NCBI GenBank assembly: GCA_021927905.1
Contig: BLLK01000045.1
Location: 2,976,001-3,040,000, forward strand
Direction of reading: 5' to 3'
DNA length: 64,000 nucleotides
From: Chaetoceros tenuissimus
Taxonomy: Eukaryota > Bacillariophyta > Thalassiosirophyceae > Chaetocerotales > Chaetocerotaceae
A model generated the notes under the pieces. That model was not told the origin of the DNA and made no database searches. It saw only the letters and a list, made by a program, of their open reading frames with translations. Position numbers and translations under genes: made by a program. Positions 10,336 to 19,897 of this stretch are shown piece by piece (within the stretch, counting starts at the first letter, position 1; each line of letters opens with the position of its first letter).

Positions 10336-11754
10336 TTACAAACTAACCTTCTTTACTAGCCCTGAAGGCATTTGCTTTACCATCTGCTGTAGTTGATTAA
10401 AGCAATAGTCTGCATCTCTCTTGCACGTCTTGAAAGATCCACTTCCCAAATCAATCAATTCACATAATCCAGAGTCCATGAAAAAAACGGATCTTGTTTC
10501 TGTGTCGACATAACCAGTCACCATCATAATATTCTTCGGATATCGTAGACGCGACTGTAATAGCTTTGGAGAATTGTGCACATCCATTTCATTTTCAATC
10601 ACATATTCAAGCTGTTGTCTAGTTCCTGTCATGGTTCGAGCCAGTTCTTTCATTTCATCAAGAGTCATGACTTCATATTTTACAAACTGCTCAATTTTAC
10701 CAATGTCCTTTCCTATTTTGAGGTGAACCAAAATTCCATGAGTCATGTGTCGAGGCTTGTTACAATATAGTTGCAGCGCATTTTGCACAAATCCAGAATA
10801 TGGCTGTGTACGCTTCAAGTATTGTATAATTTGGTTTCCCAGATTTGTAGTACGAATATGATTCCATCCCTGAAACAAATCTGATTTGAGATGGATTTCT
10901 GTGCAGAAAGTACGCAACATGCGCATGTCGGTATCTAGAGGAGTAACGTCGGGGAATGATAATGGTTTGAAAGACCCATACATCTCTCCCAAATCTTTAC
11001 ACGTGATTAGTACAAATTGAGTAAAATGCTGCTCATTGTCACCATTTTGTGCAATAGATTCTATGCACTCCTGATATTTCGTTTGTATCAATTCTTGCTC
11101 CTCATTTGGCATATCACAGATTGGGAGTGCATATGGTTCTTCTGCCAGAATAAATGTTTGGCAATTGTAGTTGAACTCTACATTCAGACATGTAACTTTT
11201 GTAGGAGGCTGCTGCTTCAACCCTGTCTTTTTCAGTGCGTAATGCATCGCAGCAGTCATGACCATCATTGATTTCAATTTCCAATCTTCCAATAAATTAC
11301 GGATATTTGTTTCTTTGGCATTAGCACATTTCTTGAAAGCATCTTCAGCTTTGGTTCTCTGTTTGCAAGTCAATTTATGCTTTGGCCAATGAGCTACTTG
11401 GCACTCCCTACTGCAATAATGCACAGCCTTGCATTTGGAACAAACACTCATTTTGATACCTGTCTCAGAAGCAATTTTGTTACAGTTTTGACAAGTGGCT
11501 GTTTTCTGACACTGTCGATTTAGCTTCCGCGTTTCCTTTACTTCCTTTCTACTTGGTATGTTCTTTGATGCATCGGTAGTCGCTGCTTTTCCACAGACAG
11601 CTTTGTGGGTCTTCCATAGTTTCACTTGACAGTCTCGGTTGCAGAAGAAGATTTCGATGCCGACATCTCTACAAGGGATGCATCGTCTAGATGCCCCATC
11701 TTTCTTACAAGCCGCACATGGACCAGAAGGTTTATCTTTGCCTTCGGTTGCCAT
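10336..11754 (-). CDS. Double MYND-finger protein (array member 2, C-type gamma)
   Basis: Intronless, 472 residues from the ATG at 11754 (MATEGKDKPSGPC). A longer frame begins at 11892, but that ATG lies inside the conserved promoter element CAATGAC, so the shorter start is preferred. Finger 1 is CAACKKDGASRRCIPCRD..FFCNRDCQ..LWKTHKAVC, the 'RCIPC' variant. Finger 2 is CQNCNKIASETGI...CSKCKAVHYCSRECQVAHWPKHKLTC. The C-terminal domain has LKSDLFQGW, HMTHGILVHLKIGKDIGKIEQ and CFNQLQQMVKQMPSGLVKKVSL. It groups with the 32612 gene and the interrupted 21772 gene. Function unknown beyond probable zinc-dependent protein binding. Confidence 0.85.
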   Translation of the reverse strand: MATEGKDKPSGPCAACKKDGASRRCIPCRDVGIEIFFCNRDCQVKLWKTHKAVCGKAATTDASKNIPSRKEVKETRKLNRQCQKTATCQNCNKIASETGIKMSVCSKCKAVHYCSRECQVAHWPKHKLTCKQRTKAEDAFKKCANAKETNIRNLLEDWKLKSMMVMTAAMHYALKKTGLKQQPPTKVTCLNVEFNYNCQTFILAEEPYALPICDMPNEEQELIQTKYQECIESIAQNGDNEQHFTQFVLITCKDLGEMYGSFKPLSFPDVTPLDTDMRMLRTFCTEIHLKSDLFQGWNHIRTTNLGNQIIQYLKRTQPYSGFVQNALQLYCNKPRHMTHGILVHLKIGKDIGKIEQFVKYEVMTLDEMKELARTMTGTRQQLEYVIENEMDVHNSPKLLQSRLRYPKNIMMVTGYVDTETRSVFFMDSGLCELIDLGSGSFKTCKRDADYCFNQLQQMVKQMPSGLVKKVSL

Positions 11755-11850
11755 ACTAGTATTGCCTGAGATATGATTTGGAGATGAATGGGTGTTGCTT
11801 TGTGGATTGAAAAAAAGTTTGGACTTCGACGCTTTGGGATACGATTGTGT

Positions 11851-11894
11851 GGCCTTTTGACGCCAAAATTTACATATATTTAGCCCCGTCATTG
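11851..11894 (-). promoter_or_regulatory. MYND promoter module (wide spacing) for the 11754 start
   Basis: Minus strand: CAATGAC at 11888-11894 and AAAAGGCC at 11851-11858, separated by about 29 bp instead of the usual 5-9. It lies 97-140 bp before the chosen ATG. Confidence 0.45.
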
Positions 11895-12093
11895 TTTTTT
11901 AAATTCAAAATTCATTCATTTGTTTAGAGAGTTCATCAATTCTACAAGCTAAAACTTTCTACAAAATCTTAGGTAATTGCTTCGCTAATACCTGGTTTGA
12001 AGTTGAAAGTTTCAGATGGAAGAAAATGTTCGTTGGAATAACATCTAGAACCACACAAGACCTGCGACATGTCTAAAATTTGATTGACTCATC

Positions 12094-12178
12094 TTTTGTA
12101 CTTATTTAGCTCTTAGACAAGTCATGTTTGGCGAAGTTTTGTACTTATTTAGCTACGAGATGGTCATGTTTGGCGAAG
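12094..12178 (+). repeat. Tandem duplication upstream of the glucanase gene
   Basis: Two consecutive copies of a 42-43-bp unit, each beginning TTTTGTACTTATTTAGCT and ending GTCATGTTTGGCGAAG; they differ mainly in the middle. It lies about 165-250 bp before the ATG of the next gene. Confidence 0.75.
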
Positions 12179-12340
12179 TTATTCCCTTTTTTCCCAATTT
12201 GGTGTGTTGGGTGCACCGAGCTTCCAAGTTCTTCTCTCACTATTACTCACATCTCATCTTCATCTCTTTTTCCTTTTCTAATTACCTTCTATCTCCTATC
12301 AGATAAACAAAACGCTACTTCTCAAGACAAAACTGTGAAA

Positions 12341-14683
12341 ATGAAGAATCGCAGCAGAGGTGCTTTGGCCACTGTGATTGCAACTGTCATGTGCATAGGA
12401 TTAGTATTGGCACTGCAGTTTGCAAGAGTTGAGAACACTAAGGAGGAAGATGCTTCCATGACCACTGCTGCAAAACAAAAGAAACATAGCAATCCTCCAA
12501 CTACAACACCTTCTCAATCACCCACTAGATATACAGCACGCGGTGCCTCCAAGGAAAATCGTGATTGGGAATTTTTCCCTCTATCAACCACAGAAATAAG
12601 TCCATCGACATCGGAGTCCCCTACAACATCGGAGTCTCCTACATATCCTACAACATCGGAGTCTCCTACATATCCTACAATTTCACCATCAGACTTTCCA
12701 TCCTTCCAAGAAAGCTACTCTCCAACATCTTTGCATTCAAGCTTACCCTCAATAAAGGCTTCGTCGTTACCTTCATTACTGCCATCTAAACAACTTAGTC
12801 CTTCTCCAACTTCATCACCTTCTTTTCCTCCTTCGCCGAAGCCCTCATCTCAGCCCACTGCTTTTCCAACTTCTTTGCCCTGTATAGATGATCCTTCCTA
12901 TACATTTAAGCTAGACAATGGCAATCAAGCAAATTGTGCATGGTTTACAAACTATCCAAGACTGATTTCATTTCGAAGATACAAATACTGCGATGAACCA
13001 AATACTGCGTTCAACTGTAGATGGAGCTGTGGAATGTGTAAGTCAGAGTTGAATCCATTACCAATTGACGATGAAAATAATACAGGGGAATGGGAAACAA
13101 ACTACTGTTCATTCATGTATGACTCAAAGGATCTTTACAAAACGCTGAAAATGCAGGATGAATATTGTGATGTTAAAATGGCAAACAAAAAAAAGATTTC
13201 GGAGAAGTGTCCTTTGACATGTGGATACCTTGACACAGAATCCTCGTTCCCAAAGGGAGCAATGAAAAAGGGAGTCATTATCAATCCAAAAGTAGATATT
13301 GCATCAATGGAACATTTTACAGAATCCATTTCGTGGTTCTACAATTATAAATCAGAACCTGTCAATTGGGAAGGTGCTTGGGCTGATTTGAATGGTGTGG
13401 AGCATGTACCTATGATTACTGGTAATTGGTTAGTGCATCCCGGTTCTATAGAGAAGAAGTGCTACTTTGAAGATTATGGGAACCTACCTACTCATCGTGA
13501 TGAAAGTTTACCAATATGCACTACTCAAGATGCAATCGATACAATTTTGGAAGCAAAGAGGAATAGACAAAATGGTGTTCCTATTCGGTATTTGATGGGG
13601 TTCAATGAAATGTATAATAATCCCCATCCTGAAGATTTCACACCAGATCAAGCAGCACATTACTGGGCAAAATATGTACAGCCTGCAGCTTTGGCAGCTG
13701 ATCTGAAACTTGTGAGTACGACATTTAATGCAAAATCTTCTGATTGGACTTCAGAGTTCTTTATGCGTTGCTATGATCGCCGAAATGACAAGGATTATCC
13801 TTGTGATATTGATCTTATTGAAATGTTCGCGGTGCATCAGTACGATTGCAAACAGGAACTATGGGAGCAATGGTATGGTCATGGTGATTCAAAATTTATC
13901 AATGGTGTTTCGAACAAATTAGGAGAATATGGTGGCAAAAAAGATTGGAAGGAGTATTTACAATCAAAACCATTTTGGGTAACGGAAACAAGCTGTTATC
14001 ACGACATTCCAGATTTATCTAAACCAGGAAAATTTGAGAGACCTCATGCGAGTTCGAAAGAGATGTGCCTACGAATTACAGGGCAAAGACCAAAAACGTA
14101 TGGAATTGGCTCTATCGCCACTATGGAACGACTGGATACCATTGACCGATACGCATTTTGGACAACATGGAGCCCAAAGAAAACTTTAAAACCTGTGAAT
14201 CTAACTTACAAAGATGGAACAATTACACCAGTAGGAAAAGCTTACTTGAATCCAGGTGACACTTCAATTGATTGTGAATTCCCAGGAAAAGTCATCAAAG
14301 TCGATGACAAGAAAACAAAGTTGCAAGGTGATGCAAAAATGATATCTTGTGCTGGTACTGGTGGTAATGCGATGGTGAGAAAGCTGCATTTAGGCAACGT
14401 TTCTTTTACAGTCGATGTGCCCAAAGCAAGAGACTATGCCCTAAATATATCTTACATGAGTAAAGAGACTAGACCACTATATGTCAAAGTCAATGATCAG
14501 AAAAAGGCTCAGCGCTTTTTCTTCCCTGAGACAGGATTATGGTGCTTCGAAAATGGAAAGACGACAGTGGTGCCAATGGAATTAAGTGGTTTCAATAAAG
14601 GAGAAAATACAATTACCTTTGGAAATGTAGACGAGACAGGAGAAGAAGCTCCAATGATTGAATGGATTTCAGTTGTCAGGTAA
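12341..14683 (+). CDS. GH128-like beta-1,3-glucanase with Cys-rich modules, signal-anchored
   Basis: 780 residues from the ATG at 12341; the frame is open 71 codons further up, but that stretch has no family features and includes the tandem duplication. A short basic start is followed by a hydrophobic anchor (about residues 8-27), then a Pro/Ser/Thr linker with SESPTYPT repeats (about 45-175). Two Cys-rich ShK-like modules follow (181-233, ending CGMC; and about 255-296). The catalytic domain (about 310-610) matches the Asl1/GH128 fold: GFNEMYN carries the likely acid/base Glu423, and WVTETS the likely nucleophile Glu549. Residues about 660-780 look like a CBM35/CBM6-type beta-sandwich. Expected role: hydrolysis of beta-1,3-glucan (chrysolaminarin or wall callose) at the cell surface or outside. 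Substrate is inferred from the family. Confidence 0.8.
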   Translation: MKNRSRGALATVIATVMCIGLVLALQFARVENTKEEDASMTTAAKQKKHSNPPTTTPSQSPTRYTARGASKENRDWEFFPLSTTEISPSTSESPTTSESPTYPTTSESPTYPTISPSDFPSFQESYSPTSLHSSLPSIKASSLPSLLPSKQLSPSPTSSPSFPPSPKPSSQPTAFPTSLPCIDDPSYTFKLDNGNQANCAWFTNYPRLISFRRYKYCDEPNTAFNCRWSCGMCKSELNPLPIDDENNTGEWETNYCSFMYDSKDLYKTLKMQDEYCDVKMANKKKISEKCPLTCGYLDTESSFPKGAMKKGVIINPKVDIASMEHFTESISWFYNYKSEPVNWEGAWADLNGVEHVPMITGNWLVHPGSIEKKCYFEDYGNLPTHRDESLPICTTQDAIDTILEAKRNRQNGVPIRYLMGFNEMYNNPHPEDFTPDQAAHYWAKYVQPAALAADLKLVSTTFNAKSSDWTSEFFMRCYDRRNDKDYPCDIDLIEMFAVHQYDCKQELWEQWYGHGDSKFINGVSNKLGEYGGKKDWKEYLQSKPFWVTETSCYHDIPDLSKPGKFERPHASSKEMCLRITGQRPKTYGIGSIATMERLDTIDRYAFWTTWSPKKTLKPVNLTYKDGTITPVGKAYLNPGDTSIDCEFPGKVIKVDDKKTKLQGDAKMISCAGTGGNAMVRKLHLGNVSFTVDVPKARDYALNISYMSKETRPLYVKVNDQKKAQRFFFPETGLWCFENGKTTVVPMELSGFNKGENTITFGNVDETGEEAPMIEWISVVR

Positions 14684-14954
14684 TGCTCTTTCTATTTCAA
14701 ATTGAAGTTTTGTTTGAGCTCAAACTTTAGTTTAAATGCGTTGGGGATGCACCGATTAAGCTATTGCAATATGTAAATGTTTTAGATACTCAAGTATAAT
14801 TCAAAAAAGTTTTCATGTCTAATTGCCTCCTGTGAAAGTCTTATTATATGGAATTCAATAAATCGTGCTATTGTACGAGTTTTAAAAAGTTAGTACTTGC
14901 TATAAGATATCGTCTACAAATCGATCAATAGTCGAAAAAATGCAAAAGAAAAAA

Positions 14955-15130
14955 GACAGATGGCCAACCTTGCGGTCAGTACAGTTTCTGAATGGTGAAA
15001 AGCCAGTTGAAATGTTTTGTTTGCTGTATGCCATCTTACTATCTCTCGAAACATTTGCAATATATGAATGCTTTCGATTTTGGAAAGAATTCCAAATTGT
15101 TCTTAGAAATAGGATTTGCAGTCCCATCTT
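14955..15130 (+). repeat. Dispersed element, copy 5 (well preserved)
   Basis: Reads GACAGATGGCCAACCTTGCG, then TTTGCTGTATGCCATCTTAC, AAACATTTGCAATATATGAA, GAATTCCAAATTGTTCT and CAGTCCCATCTT. Short indels between copies break every reading frame, so it is not coding. Confidence 0.8.
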
Positions 15131-15326
15131 TGCTGGTAAAAACAAAGTAGTAATATCTTTCGAAGAGCAATTCCTTTCATTTATATAATGCAATCAATTA
15201 TATGTGAATAAACAACTTCTCAAAAGAACATTTGATTTGATCATGGAGCCATAAAAAGAAATAAAGTATAGAAAAACTCTAATGCACTATCGTAGGACCT
15301 TTTGGTAGGACCAAGTTGAAACGAGA

Positions 15327-15360
15327 TTGTCAATAGCTCAATGACAGTAAAAGGCCTGTC
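15327..15360 (+). promoter_or_regulatory. MYND promoter module for the 15505 gene
   Basis: TTGTCAATAGCTCAATGACA followed by GTAAAAGGCCTGTC, about 150 bp before the ATG. Confidence 0.75.
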
Positions 15361-15504
15361 TTTTCTCATCACAAGAAGCAACGAGCAACAGAGCAGCAGC
15401 GCAGCAGCAAAAAGAGCAAAAATTTCAATTTATTCATTCCATACCTTTAGCCTCTAGCTAGTATATCTTTTCATCACCGGCTACTTCTATCCCCTATTTC
15501 AAAC

Positions 15505-16932
15505 ATGCCATCTAAAAAAGCTACAGAGAAGCCTACCGGTTCGTGTGCGGCTTGTCAGAAGGAAGGAGCACTTTTGAGATGTGTCCCTTGTCGCGATGTC
15601 GGCATTGATATCTTCTTTTGCAACCGAGACTGTCAAGTAAAGCATTGGAAGGCTCACAAAGCTTTATGCGGAAAATCTGCAATTGTCGTTGACTTGACTG
15701 CTGGAAATATGTTTACCAATGAGAATCTCGAACCTTCGCTGAAAGCAAGCTATAAAGAGAACCGAAAGTGTGAAAAAGATTATGCCATTTGCACCAACTG
15801 CAACAAAACTCGTGGAGATTTAGGTCGCAAATTGAGAGTTTGCTCCAAATGCGAATGTGAAAAGTACTGTAGCCGTGAGTGCCAAGTAGCACATTGGCCC
15901 ATTCATAAAAAGAACTGCAAAGAAATTGCCGCGTATGAAGAAAAAATGGCAAAAATAATGAACCCAGCAGAGGCCAAGATTCGGAATCTGCTCGAAAAAA
16001 ACTGGAGATTCAAAGCAACTATGCTGCTCAATATTATCGTTCTATCGACACTCAAGCATGAAGAACTTGAGCAACAGCCACCGGCAAAGGTTGTGTATGT
16101 AGAGCTCGAGTTCAACCACAATGCGCAGACCTTTTTACTCGCGGAAGAGCCTAAAGCACTTCCGATCGGTTGCTTTGGTGAAAACAAAATCCTTCAGATG
16201 TATCAGAACGATGCCAAACGTGTGGATGTAAACAAAAAAGTTCAATATGCCTTCATCACTTGCAAAGATTTGGGGAGAAAATGCTCATTTTTTCATTCAG
16301 TGGTTTCGGAACCAGGCTCGGCATGCGAACTTCCTCCTGTGTTAACTCTCCAAATGATGTGTATGAAAACACCTCTGAAATCAGATCTATTTCAAGGATG
16401 GGGAGCTGTCCGAGACCGCAACTTTCAAAAGCAAAATGCTCATTTGAAGAAATCTCATTTGTACTCCATGTTTCTCCAAAATGCATTACAGCTCTGTAGC
16501 GAGAAACCTAGACACTTGACTCATGGAATCAACATTCACCTCAAGATGGGCAAAGAACCAGGACAGATTGCAGAATTTCTAAACTACGAAGTCAAACCGC
16601 TTTCAGAGCTGAAAACATTGAACAATGGAATGGCAGATATGGCATCCAAGAAGGAGCAAGAATACATGACGGAGTATGGATTGGATGTACAGAACAATCC
16701 AAGGCTTTTGGAGTCTCGCAAACGCGATCCCAATGTCATCATGATTGTCATTTGTTTCCAGGATAAAGATACATACTCTATGTATGCGATTGATTCTGTG
16801 TTTCTCCCTTTGGATAGCTCGGGAAAAGTTACAGTGAAGAAATGCAAAAAAGACGCAGATGTTTGTTTCAAGCAGCTTCAGGATTTGTTGAAGAAGATGC
16901 CTTCGGAACTTGTAGAGAAAGTGAGTATGTAA
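15505..16932 (+). CDS. Double MYND-finger protein (array member 3, C-type alpha)
   Basis: Intronless, 475 residues. Finger 1 is CAACQKEGALLRCVPCRD..FFCNRDCQVKHWKAHKALC ('RCVPC' variant). Finger 2 is CTNCNKTRGDLG...CSKCECEKYCSRECQVAHWPIHKKNC. The C-terminal domain includes LKSDLFQGW, HLTHGINIHLKMGKEPGQIAE and CFKQLQDLLKKMPSELVEKVSM. The C-terminal half is nearly the same as that of the 28403 gene, while finger 1 is of the other variant, which points to exchange between copies. The 3' end and about 0.6 kb of the downstream spacer closely match those of the next gene. Confidence 0.87.
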   Translation: MPSKKATEKPTGSCAACQKEGALLRCVPCRDVGIDIFFCNRDCQVKHWKAHKALCGKSAIVVDLTAGNMFTNENLEPSLKASYKENRKCEKDYAICTNCNKTRGDLGRKLRVCSKCECEKYCSRECQVAHWPIHKKNCKEIAAYEEKMAKIMNPAEAKIRNLLEKNWRFKATMLLNIIVLSTLKHEELEQQPPAKVVYVELEFNHNAQTFLLAEEPKALPIGCFGENKILQMYQNDAKRVDVNKKVQYAFITCKDLGRKCSFFHSVVSEPGSACELPPVLTLQMMCMKTPLKSDLFQGWGAVRDRNFQKQNAHLKKSHLYSMFLQNALQLCSEKPRHLTHGINIHLKMGKEPGQIAEFLNYEVKPLSELKTLNNGMADMASKKEQEYMTEYGLDVQNNPRLLESRKRDPNVIMIVICFQDKDTYSMYAIDSVFLPLDSSGKVTVKKCKKDADVCFKQLQDLLKKMPSELVEKVSM

Positions 16933-17211
16933 CTTTTATTCTATGGTCATGGTATTTGACTTTTGAGATTCAAAGTACGTAGTACATAAAAGGGGTTATG
17001 AAAAGAGACAACTGTTACGTGTAGCTATGTAGATAACGTACCTATAAGGTTAGATTGTAAAATAATTCATAATGATACATTGAAGATTCAACTCAATTAT
17101 ACAAATGGAAATCAGAGAAAAAGTCAGTATTTGGTCAAATGAAGTTATTTATTTTACATTAAGTGATTCAACAAATCAATCACTTTAGTCAATAAAATGC
17201 AAAAGAAAAAA

Positions 17212-17385
17212 GACAGATGGCCAACCTTGCGGTCAGTTCAGTTTCTAAATGAGAGAAAGTCATTACTAATGATATTTTGTTTGCTGTTTGCGAAGAAAGA
17301 AACATTTGCAATATATGGATGCTTCCATTTTTCCAAAGAATTCCAAATTGTTCTCCAGATGAAAAAGGATCGTCAGTCCCATCTT
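17212..17385 (+). repeat. Dispersed element, copy 6
   Basis: Close to copy 7 at 19370, with a deletion in the TTTGCTGTATGCCATCTTGC block (reads TTTGCTGTTTGCGAAG). Confidence 0.8.
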
Positions 17386-17548
17386 TGTTGGTGAAGAAAA
17401 TCTTAGTAAATAGTAAATCAAAACTAAGGTACCTACGACCTACGATGATTTTCTGTTCCTTGGACTATGTATGTACTATTGTGGACAACTTTCTCACTCC
17501 AACGTAATAAAGAAGTATGACCTTTTATTTGAAATTTTAAATGAAAAT

Positions 17549-17620
17549 GTGGGACCAAGCGAACCATCAAAAAGGCGTGTCGAAAATAGCCCAATGACAG
17601 TACAAAAAGGCCTGTCCCAC
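17549..17620 (+). promoter_or_regulatory. MYND promoter module for the 17746 gene
   Basis: Core AATAGCCCAATGACAG and AAAAAGGCCTGTC, 137 bp before the ATG. The core is flanked by GTGGGAC upstream and its reverse complement GTCCCAC downstream. Confidence 0.75.
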
Positions 17621-17745
17621 CAGAAGAGATCTCGACGCTGAGAGAGAACGTATCCTCAACCATTATAGCCATCATTAGCATTGCATCAAAAGCAACTAGA
17701 ACTGAAACTAGCTAGGTATTGCTATCACACCTCTCATTTTCAACC

Positions 17746-19116
17746 ATGTCATTGCCATCTAAATCTACAGAGAAGCCTGTCGGTCTGTGTGCAGCTTGTA
17801 AGAAGGAAGGAGCGCTTTTGAGATGCGTCCCTTCTTGTCGCGATGTCGGTATTGATATCTTCTTTTGCAACCGAGACTGCCAAGTGAAACTTTGGAAGGC
17901 TCACAAAACTATCTGCGGAAAAGTTTCAACTAGTGATGACTCAATTCCCCCAGATGCGAGTTCTGAAAAGAAAAGAGCCAAATCATTTAGAAAGGTTCTG
18001 AGAGAGACAAACCAGAAATATAATATTTGTTACAATTGCATGAAAACCGAAAGAGATGTGAAGCTGAGTAGTTGCTCTGGATGCGATAGTGCTGCTTATT
18101 GCAGTCAAGAGTGTCAGAAAGCCCACTGGCCAAAGCATAAGAAAACATGCAAACACAACTCTGCTACCAGACAACTCATGGATTTCACTATGACTACTAC
18201 CCAAAAGAATATTCAGAATCTCTTGGAGCAATGGAAATCAAAGCCAATTTCAGTGATGGGTATTTTACATACAAAGTGTCAACAGCTCATGGATATTCAG
18301 GAGTGTCCACCGACAAAGGTTATGCATGCAACCCTTGAATTTGACTACAATGCCAAGACGTTTGTTCACGCGGAAGAACCAAGTGTCATTCCAATTTCTG
18401 AATGTTCCCAAGATATCCAATATATATTGGAACGTACACCAAACAACTTCGATCAAATGCCAAATTTTCACTATGCATTTAAACAATATGCATTAGTAAC
18501 TTGTAAAGAATTGGGAGCCCAGTATCAAAGACTCTGCCCTATGCATTTTGGAGAAACTTCTGTGAATCAATCTATGGAAGAGTTGATTCAAACGGAGAAG
18601 ACATGCAAAGGAATCCCGCTGAAGTCAGATTTGTTTGATGGATGGGATGATATTTGCAAGAACAACTTGAAGGTGCAATTTGATTATTTGAAGGAATCTC
18701 CCATCTGCACTGGCTTCTACCATAATGTCATGCATTTCTTCAATAACAAAGCTAGACTCTCACTACGCGCTATTGTGATCTATGTCAAAATGGGCAAGGA
18801 GCTCGGTCAGATTACCAGCTTTGTCAAGTACGAAGATATGCCCAAGTCCGATTTCAAGATGGTAGCGGAAAAAGTGGCAAATAATGTCATTTTTGAGATT
18901 CCACCTCACGTGCAGCAAACTGTAATGACGTTGATTGTTTATAAAAATATTGAAACTGATACATACCTCCACCGCGACCGCCACATTTGCAAGCTGAACA
19001 AGTCAGGAAATACATCTGTGGAGACCTACAAAAGAAATGCGGACTATTGTTTCAAGCAGCTTCAGGATTTGGTCAAGAAGATGCCTTCGGATCTTGTAGA
19101 GAAAGTGAGTATGTAA
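17746..19116 (+). CDS. Double MYND-finger protein (array member 4, C-type beta)
   Basis: 456 residues from the ATG at 17746 (MSLPSKSTEKP); nine extra in-frame codons upstream are not conserved. Finger 1 carries RCVPSCRDVG, one Ser more between the Cys ligands than in the paralogues, so zinc spacing may differ. Finger 2 is CYNCMKTERDVKLSSCSGCDSAAYCSQECQKAHWPKHKKTC. The C-terminal domain has LKSDLFDGWDDICKNNLK, YVKMGKELGQITSFVKYEDM and CFKQLQDLVKKMPSDLVEKVSM. It groups with the 19898, 30747 and 36981 genes. Confidence 0.86.
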   Translation: MSLPSKSTEKPVGLCAACKKEGALLRCVPSCRDVGIDIFFCNRDCQVKLWKAHKTICGKVSTSDDSIPPDASSEKKRAKSFRKVLRETNQKYNICYNCMKTERDVKLSSCSGCDSAAYCSQECQKAHWPKHKKTCKHNSATRQLMDFTMTTTQKNIQNLLEQWKSKPISVMGILHTKCQQLMDIQECPPTKVMHATLEFDYNAKTFVHAEEPSVIPISECSQDIQYILERTPNNFDQMPNFHYAFKQYALVTCKELGAQYQRLCPMHFGETSVNQSMEELIQTEKTCKGIPLKSDLFDGWDDICKNNLKVQFDYLKESPICTGFYHNVMHFFNNKARLSLRAIVIYVKMGKELGQITSFVKYEDMPKSDFKMVAEKVANNVIFEIPPHVQQTVMTLIVYKNIETDTYLHRDRHICKLNKSGNTSVETYKRNADYCFKQLQDLVKKMPSDLVEKVSM

Positions 19117-19369
19117 CTTTTATTCTATGGTCATGGTATTTGACTTTTGAGATTCGAAGTACGTAGTACATAAATGGGGTTATGAAAAGAGACAACTGTT
19201 ACGTGTAGCTATGTAGGTACCGTACCTATAGAAGGTTAGATTGTAAAATAATTCATAATGATACATTGAAGATAGAAAAAGTCAGTATTTGGTCAAATGA
19301 AGTTATTTATTTTACATTAAGTGATTCAACAAATCAATCACTTTAGTCAATAAAATGCAAAAGAAAAAA

Positions 19370-19554
19370 GACAGATGGCCAACCTTGCGGTCAGTTCAGT
19401 TTCTAAATGAGAGAAAGTCATTACTAATGATATTTTGTTTGCTGTATGCCATCTTGCGAAGAAAGAAACATTTGCAATATATGAATGCTTCCATTTTTCC
19501 AAAGAATTCCAAATTGTTCTCCAGATGGAAATACAGGATCGTCAGTCCCATCTT
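19370..19554 (+). repeat. Dispersed element, copy 7
   Basis: All blocks are present: GACAGATGGCCAACCTTGCG, TTTGCTGTATGCCATCTTGC, AAACATTTGCAATATATGAA, GAATTCCAAATTGTTCT and CAGTCCCATCTT. Confidence 0.8.
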
Positions 19555-19726
19555 TGTTGGTGAAGAAAATCTTAGTAAATAGTAAATCAAAACTAAGGTA
19601 CCTACGACCTACGATGATTTTCTGTTCCTTGGACTATGTATGTACTATTGTGGACAACTTTCTCACTCCAACGTAATAAAGAAGTATGACCTTTTATTTG
19701 AAATTTTAAATGAAAATGTGGGACCA

Positions 19727-19790
19727 AACGAACCATCAAAAAGGCGTGTCGAAAATAGCCCAATGACAGTACAAAAAGGCCTGTCCCACC
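19727..19790 (+). promoter_or_regulatory. MYND promoter module for the 19898 gene
   Basis: AATAGCCCAATGACAG plus AAAAAGGCCTGTC, about 119 bp before the ATG, within the same GTGGGAC/GTCCCAC arms as the module at 17549. Confidence 0.75.
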
Positions 19791-19897
19791 AGAAGAGATC
19801 TCAGACGAGCTGAGAGAACGGGGTCAACATCACAGCAATCAGCATTGCATCATAAACTAGAACTGAAACTAGCTATCGCTATCATACACAATCAATC

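Larger units (their letters stand above)
14684..15504. other. Intergenic, dispersed element plus MYND promoter
   Basis: There is no gene. It contains dispersed element copy 5 and the promoter module of the next MYND gene. Confidence 0.6.

Noticed and set aside
14940-19582. Short frames starting MQKKKDRWPTLRSVQF in dispersed elements as a family of small proteins.
   Set aside because: Copies differ by indels that shift the frame after about 25 codons, and other copies lack the ATG. DNA blocks are conserved, not the peptide.
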